Below are positions 34,901-42,895 of a DNA stretch of 64,000 bases, one piece after another. This DNA comes from SIRX01 sp965214475 (GTDB lineage: Bacteria; Actinomycetota; Rubrobacteria; Rubrobacterales; Rubrobacteraceae). Numbering within the stretch: position 1 is the stretch's first letter; every line of letters starts with the position of its first letter. The position numbers and the translations under genes are program-made. The notes beneath the pieces are model-generated. The model did no database searches. It had not been told where the DNA came from and saw nothing but the letters and a program-made list of their open reading frames with translations. The DNA lies in the NCBI GenBank assembly GCA_965214475.1, contig OZ243953.1, forward strand, positions 2,914,001 through 2,978,000. Reading direction: 5' to 3'.

Positions 34901-35297
34901 ACTGGTATAACTCCACGGTAGCGTGAACCCCTGGAGCCCGTGCCAACCGAGCATCCCTGGTGATAAGCGGCGCGTTCAGCGCCTCTGCGAGTGCCACGTA
35001 GGCCGCGTCGTAAGCCGTAAGGTTGTGGCGCAGGTCCCAAACTCTTTCTAAAAACGAGGCGTGCGGGTAACGGGTCATACTTATGTTCGTGAAGTCTTTC
35101 AGAGCCTCGACGCCTCTTTGAGAGGAAAGCCTATCCTGCAGTGCGTGGCTCCGAAGCACATGAGCGACTTCCAGGTCCAAGAGGTGTGGAACATGTATGC
35201 TCTCGTCTGGACTTTCGACTCTCCCTCGGACGAGATCTGCTTCGGGACCGGGATCCAACAGGATAGCAACGGCCGCCGAAGCATCGAGGACGATCAA
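34899..35297 (-). CDS. vapC: VapC-type PIN-domain ribonuclease toxin
   Basis: A 132-residue PIN domain. Acidic metal ligands are visible as D5 (MIVLDASA), the Glu in LLDLEVAHVL, the Asp in LTAYDAAYVALAEAL and the Asp in LITRDARLA, the normal set. VapC toxins cleave tRNA or rRNA when free of antitoxin. The gene begins 6 nt after the antitoxin stop, the usual co-transcribed order. It probably has no separate promoter. Nothing suggests damage. Confidence 0.92.
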   Translation of the reverse strand: MIVLDASAAVAILLDPGPEADLVRGRVESPDESIHVPHLLDLEVAHVLRSHALQDRLSSQRGVEALKDFTNISMTRYPHASFLERVWDLRHNLTAYDAAYVALAEALNAPLITRDARLARAPGVHATVELYQ

Positions 35298-35303
35298 AAA
35301 CCG

Positions 35304-35552
35304 TCAACCCAAATCGCGGGGATCGTCAGCATCGCGCATCCGGCGGATCGTGACTTCGGGAGGCTCGTCCAACTCCACAGGTTCCCGGCTGCGAAGTCGT
35401 TCCATCATCTCCGCGAGGGTGGGCTTCTCGGCAACCTTCTCCACTTCGGAGAGCAAGTAATCCGAGAGCGTCATGCCGGCCTTCGCCGCCCGCTCCTTGA
35501 GCGTCCGGTGCAAATCGTCCGGGACGTTCCGGATCTGTATCATCTTCGTCAT
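35304..35552 (-). CDS. vapB: VapB/FitA-type ribbon-helix-helix antitoxin
   Basis: An 82-residue antitoxin. MIQIRNVPDDLHRTLKERA opens an Arc/FitA ribbon-helix-helix with AAKAGMTLSDYLLSEVEKVA as the helices; the C-terminal 35 residues (ELDEPPEVTIRRM) are acidic and flexible and should block the VapC site. ATG 35552 (MTKMIQIRN) is chosen because the longer frame upstream runs through the promoter; ATG 35543 is an alternative. No ribosome binding site is seen, and a -10-like TAATGT lies 7 nt upstream, so the transcript is probably leaderless and self-regulated through the repeats at 35565-35585. Confidence 0.88.
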   Translation of the reverse strand: MTKMIQIRNVPDDLHRTLKERAAKAGMTLSDYLLSEVEKVAEKPTLAEMMERLRSREPVELDEPPEVTIRRMRDADDPRDLG

Positions 35553-35559
35553 GCTGTTA

Positions 35560-35588
35560 ACATTAGCGCATGTGCAGCGCATGTGAAA
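35560..35588 (-). promoter_or_regulatory. vapBC promoter with 11-bp-spaced direct repeats
   Basis: Minus-strand TTTCAC (35588-35583) and TAATGT (35565-35560) are separated by 17 bp. Between and over them AGCGCATGTG occurs at 35565-35574 and 35576-35585 on the plus strand, one helical turn apart, as expected for binding of two ribbon-helix-helix dimers that autorepress the operon. Confidence 0.5.
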
Positions 35589-35589
35589 G

Positions 35590-36537
35590 TTGTTTTTGAC
35601 TGGCGACATGCTGGTAGCCAGGCTACTTGACGGCGACCGGCGGGCGCTGGCGCGGGTCATTTCGAAGATCGAACGCGAAGATCCTGAGGTGCGTGAGATA
35701 ATTTCGAGTGTTTATCAGCACGCGGGCGGCGCCCTCAATATCGGATTTACCGGGCCGCCGGGTGTGGGGAAGAGCAGCATCATCTCGAAACTAATACGAC
35801 TCTATCGCGAGGAAGAGAAGAAGGTTGGCGTGGTATCCGTTGACCCTTCGAGTCCTTTCTCTAAAGGCGCTATTCTTGGGGATCGTATCCGGCTCGCAGA
35901 CCACTTCCTCGACCCTGGCGTGTTCATTCGTTCGATGGGGAGCAGGGGACATCTCGGAGGGCTGGCGGCAGGCTCTCAACTGGCGGCTATGGCTATGGAG
36001 GCTTCGGGGGTGGATGTGGTGATTTACGAGACGGTCGGGGTGGGGCAGGGGGAGGTCGAAGTCGCTTCGGCGGCGGATGTGGTCGTGCTTTGCTTGCAGC
36101 CGGGGGCTGGGGACACCGTGCAGGCGCTCAAAGCCGGGGTGATGGAGATCGCGGACCTGTTCTGTATAAACAAGGCGGATCACCCACAGGCGAAGGGTGC
36201 GGCGAACGAGGTCCGTTCTATCCTGGAGATCGGGCACGAACTCGACCCGGACGCTGCCATGCCGCCCATCATCATGACCCGGGGCGACAAGGGAGATGGG
36301 ATCGCAGAGCTTAGAGACACCATCTACGAAACCCGAGAATACCTGGAAGAGAGCGGACGGCTCGAAAAACGGCGGCAGGCTTCTCTGCGAGAGTTCGTGA
36401 TCTCCTACGCAACCGACCGCCTCCAGAAGGAGATTCAGTACCGCTTGAACAAAGAGGATGCGGAGACCATGGACCAGGTTTACAGGCGAGAGCTGGATCC
36501 CATCTCCGCTTCAGAGAAAATCTTTCGGGAGGTATAA
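35590..36537 (+). CDS. meaB: MeaB/ArgK-type G3E GTPase (methylmalonyl-CoA mutase chaperone)
   Basis: About 315 residues. The P-loop GPPGVGKSS, switch GVVSVDPSSPFSKGAILGDR, and ETVGVGQGEVE Walker B region define the family; NKAD gives guanine specificity. MeaB proteins gate cobalamin delivery and protect methylmalonyl-CoA mutase or related B12 mutases. No mutase gene is in the window. The start is TTG 35590 or ATG 35608; neither has a clear ribosome binding site. It is divergent from vapB, and the stop is 2 nt before the next gene, so the two form an operon. Confidence 0.93.
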   Translation: MFLTGDMLVARLLDGDRRALARVISKIEREDPEVREIISSVYQHAGGALNIGFTGPPGVGKSSIISKLIRLYREEEKKVGVVSVDPSSPFSKGAILGDRIRLADHFLDPGVFIRSMGSRGHLGGLAAGSQLAAMAMEASGVDVVIYETVGVGQGEVEVASAADVVVLCLQPGAGDTVQALKAGVMEIADLFCINKADHPQAKGAANEVRSILEIGHELDPDAAMPPIIMTRGDKGDGIAELRDTIYETREYLEESGRLEKRRQASLREFVISYATDRLQKEIQYRLNKEDAETMDQVYRRELDPISASEKIFREV

Positions 36538-36539
36538 GA

Positions 36540-37076
36540 ATGTACGACACGAGAGGCACGCTGCTGCCCCACGAAGATAGATTTCCGGAAGCTCCGGAAT
36601 CCGCTTTCGTCGCGCCTGGGGCGTACCTGATCGGAGCCGTAACTCTTGGTGAGCAGTCGAGCGTCTGGTACGGAGCCGTGCTGAGGGGCGACACGGACCC
36701 CATCTCCATAGGGAATCGCACCAACATTCAGGACGGCTGCGTGTTGCACGCAGACCCCGGCTATCCGGTGGTGGTGGGGAGCGATTGTGTGATTGGCCAC
36801 CGGGCAGTCGTCCACGGCTGCGAGATAGAGAATGGCTGCTTGGTCGGGATGGGCGCCACGATACTAAACGGGGCCAGGATAGGAGAAGGGTCTATAGTGG
36901 GCGCCGGTGCGCTCGTGCCCGAAGGCAAGGAGTTTCCGGCCCGGAGCCTGATAATCGGCGCTCCCGCTAGCAGGGTGAGAGAGGTGACGGAAGAGCAGGC
37001 TAAAGAGGTAACCCGTGGGGCGGAGACTTACATGGAACGCGCCGCCGCCCACCGGGCGTCGTTGGAAGAATCTTAG
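36540..37076 (+). CDS. Gamma-class carbonic anhydrase-like left-handed beta-helix protein
   Basis: A 178-residue left-handed parallel beta-helix protein with the hexapeptide pattern throughout. Zinc-binding histidines are seen in CVLHADPGYP and IGHRAVVHGC, matching CamH-type gamma-carbonic anhydrases; the acidic loop of the prototype enzyme is absent as in most bacterial members. The C-terminal helix (VREVTEEQAKEVTRGAETYM) is normal. It overlaps in transcription with meaB (gap of 2 nt). Catalytic activity is likely but not certain; many homologues are annotated only as transferases. Confidence 0.88.
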   Translation: MYDTRGTLLPHEDRFPEAPESAFVAPGAYLIGAVTLGEQSSVWYGAVLRGDTDPISIGNRTNIQDGCVLHADPGYPVVVGSDCVIGHRAVVHGCEIENGCLVGMGATILNGARIGEGSIVGAGALVPEGKEFPARSLIIGAPASRVREVTEEQAKEVTRGAETYMERAAAHRASLEES

Positions 37077-37103
37077 ATTCGAACTGGCCGCACTAGCAAC
37101 TTC

Positions 37104-37133
37104 TTGGACTTTCCTTCCTATACGTCTTAGAGT
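37104..37133 (+). promoter_or_regulatory. Promoter of the PIG-V-like gene
   Basis: TTGGAC at 37104-37109 and TAGAGT at 37128-37133 are 18 bp apart, and the -10 ends 8 nt before the ATG at 37142. There is no ribosome binding site, so the leader would be one or a few nucleotides. Confidence 0.5.
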
Positions 37134-37141
37134 ATTCGGTC

Positions 37142-38338
37142 ATGGAGCGTAAAAAGACCTGGAATGGATTGGGATTTGTGCTAGTCGTCTACGCGGCTAG
37201 CCGCCTATTCTATCTCGTGGCGGGAGTATTCCTGGCGTGGTTTTTCTCCATCTCATCCTTCTACAAACAGACGGCGGACAATCCATTCGGCACCTTGAAC
37301 CTCTGGGCGCACTGGGACGGCGAACATTACATGCGCCTTGCCCGCAGCGGCTATCTGAGCGAGCCGGATAACGTCTCGCCGGCGTTCTTTCCTCTCTATT
37401 CGCTCCTTATCCGCACGTTCACGGACGTTTTCGGCGGGCCTGTATCTCCGGGTGCCCTCACGCTGTGGGGGGTGATCCTGTCTCTCGTAGCTTTACCTTT
37501 CGCGTTCTACTTCGTATACCAGATAGCGGATCATGGCTGGGGAGCGCGCGTAGCCCAGGGATCAGTCCTCACCCTGGCGTTCTTCCCCACCACTTTCTTT
37601 CTGAATGCAGCCTACACAGAGAGTCTGTTCTTGGCCCTCTCTGCCGGAGCCCTGTGGTCCGCTATGGTCCGTAAAGACCTGTTTCTGGCGTGTGTGCTCG
37701 CGGGGTTGGCTACCGCCACGCGCAACGTGGGGATATTCTTGCTATTACCGTTGGCCTACGAGTGGATGAGGAACGCGGGATATTACCGCTGGCGGATAGG
37801 GTATCTGGCGTTGGCCCCGTCGGGACTTATAGTTTACATGGGCTATCTGTGGTGGCGTTTCGGGGAGCCGCTGCTGTTCTACACCGAGCAGAAGGACTGG
37901 AACCGCGAGGCTACCGGGCCGGCGGATGCCATAGCGCTGTCCTTCAAGCAGGCTCGCGAAGGGCTGCGCCAGGCTTTTGCCCCAGATACTTTCCCGGAGG
38001 CGTCGGGTAGGCTGCTGGACCGTATAGTGTTGACCGGGAACGCCCAGAACCTTGCCTTGCTACTGTTGGCCGTCGTGGTGATTGTGGCAGGACTTCGGAT
38101 TTTACCCTCCGGCCTCAGCGCCTACGCCTTTCTCGTCGCCGTGGTACCGGCCCTTTTCGGGACACCAGACAGCCCGCTAATGGGTGTTTCGCGGTACGTG
38201 CTAGTGGCTTTTCCCATATTCATAGTGCTGGGCGCCTTGCTCAAAAACCGCTGGATGCTCACCGCATGGCTCGTAGTGAGCGCTGCCGCCTCGTTGGTGC
38301 TCTGTGCCCTGTTCGTAACCTGGCGCTACGTCGCTTAG
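37142..38338 (+). CDS. PIG-V-like polyprenyl-phosphate mannosyltransferase (GT-C membrane protein)
   Basis: A 398-residue protein with about 9-10 membrane spans. The first external loop carries LWAHWDGEHYMRLARSGY, with the WDG(E/x)HY block that is characteristic of the PIG-V/GPI-mannosyltransferase-2 group, followed by SPAFFPLYSLLIR. These enzymes take a sugar (mannose in eukaryotes) from polyprenyl-phosphate and add it to a glycolipid on the outer face. It is the first gene of the surface-glycan locus and likely uses the lipid-linked sugar made by the GT2 at 42.9 kb. Converges with the first GT-C-like paralogue. Confidence 0.85.
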   Translation: MERKKTWNGLGFVLVVYAASRLFYLVAGVFLAWFFSISSFYKQTADNPFGTLNLWAHWDGEHYMRLARSGYLSEPDNVSPAFFPLYSLLIRTFTDVFGGPVSPGALTLWGVILSLVALPFAFYFVYQIADHGWGARVAQGSVLTLAFFPTTFFLNAAYTESLFLALSAGALWSAMVRKDLFLACVLAGLATATRNVGIFLLLPLAYEWMRNAGYYRWRIGYLALAPSGLIVYMGYLWWRFGEPLLFYTEQKDWNREATGPADAIALSFKQAREGLRQAFAPDTFPEASGRLLDRIVLTGNAQNLALLLLAVVVIVAGLRILPSGLSAYAFLVAVVPALFGTPDSPLMGVSRYVLVAFPIFIVLGALLKNRWMLTAWLVVSAAASLVLCALFVTWRYVA

Positions 38339-38350
38339 AGTTCCGGCGCT

Positions 38351-40444
38351 CTATCTGAACTTGGGTTTCACGATAAGTACGTCGCTGTTTTCGAAGGTCA
38401 TTCGGTAGAGGTCGGGACGTTCTTCGAACAGCGTTCGGTAGAAGTCCGTGGTGGGCCGGTCAGGCATGTCTTTGTAGAGCACGATGTACCGGATGTCGTA
38501 CTTCTTCAGGAGTTGTCTCGTACGTTCGTCTTCCGGGTTCTGCAGCACCCACAACACGTCCCACATAGCTTCCGGACCTCCTGGCGGCAGGTCTCTTGGA
38601 ACTTCGATCTGCCCCGGCTCGAAGGATTGCAGGCCGGAGTAGTCGCCCATAGCGAGCATCGCCCGGCTCGGGACCTGGTTCGAGTGGGGGCTGACCATTA
38701 TATTGCCGCCGGTGTTGTGCTCTTCGAGCCACTCTCCGGCAGCGTATATTTCCTCCGACATCACCAGCTGGGGGCTCGGGCTCGCGGCGGTCTCAAAGCT
38801 CTGAACCGCCCGGCTCCCGATAAGGATACTCATCAGCAACAACACCACCGAAGCCGCAAGAAACGTTGGCTCCCGCCGCCCCCGAAGTGACCTGAAGATT
38901 GTGACCACGGCGAACGCCGCCAGCAGCGAGAGCGGTACGCCGAGGTCCCGGCCGAAGCGCTGGGGGAAACCGCTGAGTGAGGTAACGCTCCCGGCAAAGA
39001 GTACGAAAGTCCAGGACAGCAGGGTAAAACGTGCCAGGGTCTGGGGGAATCTCTCCTGGCTTCTTCTGATGCCGATTATGAGGAAGAACCCCAAAATTCC
39101 CAACCACGCCACAGGCTGGGAGATGATTTTCCCGACAAATTCCCACGGCGGATAGGGAAATTGGGTGCCGATAGCCATGTCGATGGCAGTCCCCGTGCCC
39201 CCCGTCTCGGAGTCCTCAAGAAAACCCGCGAAGACCTGCGGCAGGTTGTAAGTGTCCCAGGCGTAGATGATGGAGAGGACGGTTAGCAAGGCGAAGGATG
39301 AGAACAGCGCCAGGCCTTTGCGACGCTCGCTAACGAGCAGGTAAGGTAGTAAGAAGATTGAGAGCATCGCGAGCAACAGTGCCAGGTAAAGGCTCGACAC
39401 TTGATGGTAGAGCACCACCGAGGAACCGAGTAGCGCCACTGCTGTAATCGCCCTCCAGGAAGTCGTTTCGTAGAGCCTGACGAGCGCGGCCACCGTTAGT
39501 ACCAGTAGAAACTGTGCGGCAACGAGGTTGGGATACATAGAGTCGTTGAAATAGAGGTACGAGCCGCCCACGAGCAGGCCGACAAAAGCGGCGGAGATCA
39601 AGCCGTATCCCCAGCCCCACAGCCGGCTTCCAAGCGTGTAAACGGCGAGCGTTGGTAGTAGGAATAGCATGGGACCCAGGACAGGGAAGATGTCTATCGG
39701 TTCCAGGCCGCTGAGGTTCGAGATCATGGCGGTCATGGTGTGAAAGCCGGGAGGGTAGATCAGGTACTCCTCGAATGACCCTTTGGAGAGCATCTCGTTC
39801 GCCATCACGGCGTGGGAGTAGTGATCCACACCCCGTATGTAAGGCCAGTCCTGGAAAATGGGCCCGACGTAACCTTGTGCGAGAACCAGCAGAGCCACCA
39901 CTGAGAGTATCGTGTAGCGAACTACCGGAGCGTCCCACCCTTGCAACCGACCCCGCACAGGTTCCTCAAAGACAAGTGCCCGCTCACCCTCTTCTTGCTT
40001 GGCTAGGTAGAGAAAACCCGAGAGAAACACGAGTCCAGCCACCGGAAAAAGCGTCCAGCGGAGATCTACCAGACCCGCACCGGAGATTACTGCCAAAGCG
40101 AGTGCCACCCCGAAAGGCGCCAGAACCGGCAAGCCAAGCGCAGGTGCGGGGTTTGAGAATCGGGTATCGTGCTCTTTCCCGGAACCGAAAACGAAGAAGG
40201 CGACCGCTCCGGCACCGAAAACGAGCAGTGCGGACAGCAGCGTCGCGGGGAGTGTTACCCCCAACCCTAGTATGCTCGCGGGAACCAGCACCACCGCGGG
40301 GACCAGCGTTATAGAGAGTCCGATTCCATAGGTTATCCGCACGGCCAAGTCTCTGGAAGGAAACAGGATTCTTGACCAGTAGTAGCCGGGTAGAACGCCG
40401 ACCAGAACAATCGCGAGCAGTACCCGGATCAGGTCGAGTAGCAA
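38351..40444 (-). CDS. Large polytopic GT-C-like membrane protein, paralogue A
   Basis: A 697-residue integral membrane protein with about 14 spans and a soluble C-terminal domain of about 150 residues. N-terminal VLPGYYWSRILFPSRDLAVRI and an external loop with a short acidic/aromatic stretch (DWPYIRGVDHYSHAV) fit the DUF6541/GT-C family of membrane glycosyltransferases. The C-terminal domain contains AAGEWLEEHNTGGNI, shared almost exactly with paralogue B. TTG 40444 is the start; a better one is not seen. It lies tail-to-tail with the PIG-V gene. Sugar specificity is unknown; GT-C assignment is by architecture, not by motif proof. Confidence 0.75.
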   Translation of the reverse strand: MLLDLIRVLLAIVLVGVLPGYYWSRILFPSRDLAVRITYGIGLSITLVPAVVLVPASILGLGVTLPATLLSALLVFGAGAVAFFVFGSGKEHDTRFSNPAPALGLPVLAPFGVALALAVISGAGLVDLRWTLFPVAGLVFLSGFLYLAKQEEGERALVFEEPVRGRLQGWDAPVVRYTILSVVALLVLAQGYVGPIFQDWPYIRGVDHYSHAVMANEMLSKGSFEEYLIYPPGFHTMTAMISNLSGLEPIDIFPVLGPMLFLLPTLAVYTLGSRLWGWGYGLISAAFVGLLVGGSYLYFNDSMYPNLVAAQFLLVLTVAALVRLYETTSWRAITAVALLGSSVVLYHQVSSLYLALLLAMLSIFLLPYLLVSERRKGLALFSSFALLTVLSIIYAWDTYNLPQVFAGFLEDSETGGTGTAIDMAIGTQFPYPPWEFVGKIISQPVAWLGILGFFLIIGIRRSQERFPQTLARFTLLSWTFVLFAGSVTSLSGFPQRFGRDLGVPLSLLAAFAVVTIFRSLRGRREPTFLAASVVLLLMSILIGSRAVQSFETAASPSPQLVMSEEIYAAGEWLEEHNTGGNIMVSPHSNQVPSRAMLAMGDYSGLQSFEPGQIEVPRDLPPGGPEAMWDVLWVLQNPEDERTRQLLKKYDIRYIVLYKDMPDRPTTDFYRTLFEERPDLYRMTFENSDVLIVKPKFR

Positions 40445-40577
40445 GCCGCATCCAAGTTTCTCTCTTTACACATCAGAGTAGATTACCAACGAATGCCGGT
40501 AACGCCACTCTTATACTGTGTAATTATGGACGTTGAACCAATGGTTTACGTTTGTTTAAAGTGCATTTAACCTGGTC

Positions 40578-42650
40578 TTAGCGCTGTGTTGGCTCGAAGA
40601 TTACGACCGCGTTGTTTTCGAAGACTGTACGGTAGAGGTCTTCACTTTCTTTGAACTGCGGCCATAGGGAGTATGGGTAGATCTTTGACATCACGACGTA
40701 GCGCACATCGTATTCTCTCATCAGCCGCTGGGTTTTGTCTCCTCCTGGGTTGTTCAGTATCCAGAGCGCGTCCCACAGTGGTTCGACTCCTGGTGGTGGT
40801 ATATCCCTGCCGCGCTCTATTCGGGGGGCGTCGTAGGATTGCATGCCGGTGTAGCCGCCGAGGGCGAGTACGCCCCGGGTCGGGACCCGGTGTGTGTAGG
40901 GGGTGACCACGATGTTTCCGCCAGTGTTGTGATCTTCGAGCCACTCTCCGGCGGCGGAGACCTGTGGCGACATGGTTAGCTGCTCGCTAGGTTCGGAGGC
41001 GCGCACGAGACTCTTGATGGCACGAAGATCAACTACGGTTGCCATCGTTAGGATCGTCAGCGAGGCCACTATCACCGCGAGCGTACCACGCCTCGCGACT
41101 ACCGAGCGCAGCACCGTAACGAAAGCCATCGCGCCCAGAAGCGCCAACGGTACGCCCAAGTCCCTAGCGAAGCGGTCCGGGAAGCCGCTAAACGAGGTGG
41201 CGCTGCCCGCGGCCATTATCAAAGTCCACACGAGCAAGACTGTCAGGATGAGGATGCCCGGTGTGTCCACTCTACGGCGGTCAAAGGTCAGCAAGGCCAC
41301 TCCCAGCAAGCCGAGCAGCAATAAAGGTAGGGAGGTGAGGTCAACTATTCCGAAGATCGAATCCGGCGGCTTGGTCCCGAAGGCCATCGCCACAGCTTCG
41401 CCGCCTTCACCCGTCTTGCTCTCGCCCAGCAGTTTGCCGAACAGTTTCGGCAAGTCGTAGGTGTTCCACGCAAAGAGCGCGGAGAGCACCCCCAGCAACC
41501 CGAACGAGGACAGGAGTGCGAGTCCTCTGCCGCGTTCGCGGAGAAGGGCGTACGGTAGGAAAAGTATGGTTGCGATGAAAAGTAGCAGCGCGAGGTAGAA
41601 GCTGCCGACCTGATGAAAGAGGACGACCGAGGAGCCGAGCAGTGCCAGGAGTAGCCCGGATCTCCAGGAGGGCGAGTTGTATAGTCGGAATAGCGCTGCG
41701 AGGGCCAAGACCATCAAGAACTGGGCGGCGATAATGTTCGGGTAGCGTCCATGCTCCAGATACCAGTACGAGCCGCCGGTGAGCAGGCCGTAGAAAGCCG
41801 CGGCGGTGAGTCCGTACTCCCAGCCCCACAACCGGCGTCCGAGGGCGTAGACGGCCAACGTCGGTAGAACGAGCAAGGCCGGTATGAGAACGGCGAAAAT
41901 CTTCAGCGTCTCCACGCCGCTCAGGTGTGTGAGTTCCGCCATGAACAGGTGAATGCCCGGCGGGTACAGCATGAAAGAGCCGGTAGCTCCATCAGAGATC
42001 ATCATGCGCGTCATGATCGTGTGCTGGTATTGATCGTCGGCCCTTAGAAAAGGCCAGTCCCTAAATACGGGGCCCAGGTACCCGCGCGCGAGCACCAGCA
42101 GCAAGACCCCGGAGAGCAGCGCGTAACGTACGCCCGCGCCGACCGGCGCTTCCGGCTCGTTGGTTGTCTCCCGGGAGGCTGGCTCTTCGCGGGAAGAGGA
42201 GAGCAGGTGGGTCGTTGCACCGGAGAGGATCAGTAGCCCGGCTGCGGGCCAGGCTAGCCAATACGGCACCAGGCCAACCATCTCCGTCAACACAGCAGCG
42301 AACGCCAGGAAAAACAACACTAGAGAGGGCGTATCCGGCGGTGCGGGTCGGTTCAGCAGGGGGCCACGGCTCTCTTTTCTCGTTCCCAGCACAAGATAGA
42401 GTGCGAGGCCGGCGACAAAGACGATCAAGGGCGATGACAGTGCGATCGGGAAAGAGAGTCCCGTGCCAAAGAGCCGCAACAGGGTAAGCGCCACTGCCGA
42501 GACCAGCGTGATTGAGAGTGCACACGAATAGGCGATCCGGGAAGCGAAGTCTTCCGTGGCACAGAGCAACCTGGTCCAAAAGTAGCCGGGCAGGAGGCCG
42601 ACCAGTATCGCAATGGGCAAGACCCGAATTAGCTCGGAGAACAACTTCAC
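40578..42650 (-). CDS. Large polytopic GT-C-like membrane protein, paralogue B
   Basis: A 690-residue protein paralogous to the adjacent 697-residue one: same opening (LLPGYFWTRLLCATEDFASRI), similar external loop (DWPFLRADDQYQHTIM), about 14 spans, and AAGEWLEDHNTGGNI in the C-terminal domain. The tandem, same-strand arrangement 133 bp apart points to local duplication. GTG 42650 has AAAGG upstream. In the family scheme an Asp or Glu in the first large loop is catalytic; the DD(Q) in this loop is a candidate. It is divergent from the DUF2304-GT2 gene. Confidence 0.75.
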   Translation of the reverse strand: MKLFSELIRVLPIAILVGLLPGYFWTRLLCATEDFASRIAYSCALSITLVSAVALTLLRLFGTGLSFPIALSSPLIVFVAGLALYLVLGTRKESRGPLLNRPAPPDTPSLVLFFLAFAAVLTEMVGLVPYWLAWPAAGLLILSGATTHLLSSSREEPASRETTNEPEAPVGAGVRYALLSGVLLLVLARGYLGPVFRDWPFLRADDQYQHTIMTRMMISDGATGSFMLYPPGIHLFMAELTHLSGVETLKIFAVLIPALLVLPTLAVYALGRRLWGWEYGLTAAAFYGLLTGGSYWYLEHGRYPNIIAAQFLMVLALAALFRLYNSPSWRSGLLLALLGSSVVLFHQVGSFYLALLLFIATILFLPYALLRERGRGLALLSSFGLLGVLSALFAWNTYDLPKLFGKLLGESKTGEGGEAVAMAFGTKPPDSIFGIVDLTSLPLLLLGLLGVALLTFDRRRVDTPGILILTVLLVWTLIMAAGSATSFSGFPDRFARDLGVPLALLGAMAFVTVLRSVVARRGTLAVIVASLTILTMATVVDLRAIKSLVRASEPSEQLTMSPQVSAAGEWLEDHNTGGNIVVTPYTHRVPTRGVLALGGYTGMQSYDAPRIERGRDIPPPGVEPLWDALWILNNPGGDKTQRLMREYDVRYVVMSKIYPYSLWPQFKESEDLYRTVFENNAVVIFEPTQR

Positions 42651-42781
42651 CTTTCACACTAAACAAACGCTATCTAAATACTACAGAGCATAGATATTAA
42701 CTTAACCGCGTCTTTGTGTAGCCCGCTTTAGCCGGGCGAAGTTTTTACCCGATTTTTTAGTGTTCTTTCACTCTCATTCTG

Positions 42782-42787
42782 TATAAT
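42782..42787 (+). promoter_or_regulatory. -10 box upstream of the DUF2304-GT2 gene
   Basis: A perfect TATAAT, preceded by TG, lies 108 nt before the ATG at 42896, which leaves a leader of about 100 nt. An inverted repeat with T-run lies further upstream at 42721-42750 (GCCCG and CGGGC around 7 nt). Confidence 0.55.
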
Positions 42788-42819
42788 GCCACCCGGCACG
42801 ATGTCCGCAGCAAAGGCTT

Positions 42820-42863
42820 GATCTTGGTAAGCTGATGGTTAGGTGGAACCTCGTGGGAAGATC
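42820..42863 (+). promoter_or_regulatory. Structured leader of the DUF2304-GT2 gene
   Basis: GATCTT (42820-42825) pairs with AAGATC (42858-42863), with a nested GGTT/AACC stem (42837-42840 and 42847-42850). The upstream GCTT and downstream AAGC could form an alternative stem. No known riboswitch class is recognised. Confidence 0.35.
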
Positions 42864-42895
42864 AAAACAAAGACGCATCCGGAGGAAGCTGACTA

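Noticed and set aside
42721..42750. GCCCG/CGGGC stem with a T-run as a terminator
   Set aside because: No gene ends upstream of it on the plus strand; it sits between two divergent starts. It may be part of a longer leader or a chance match.
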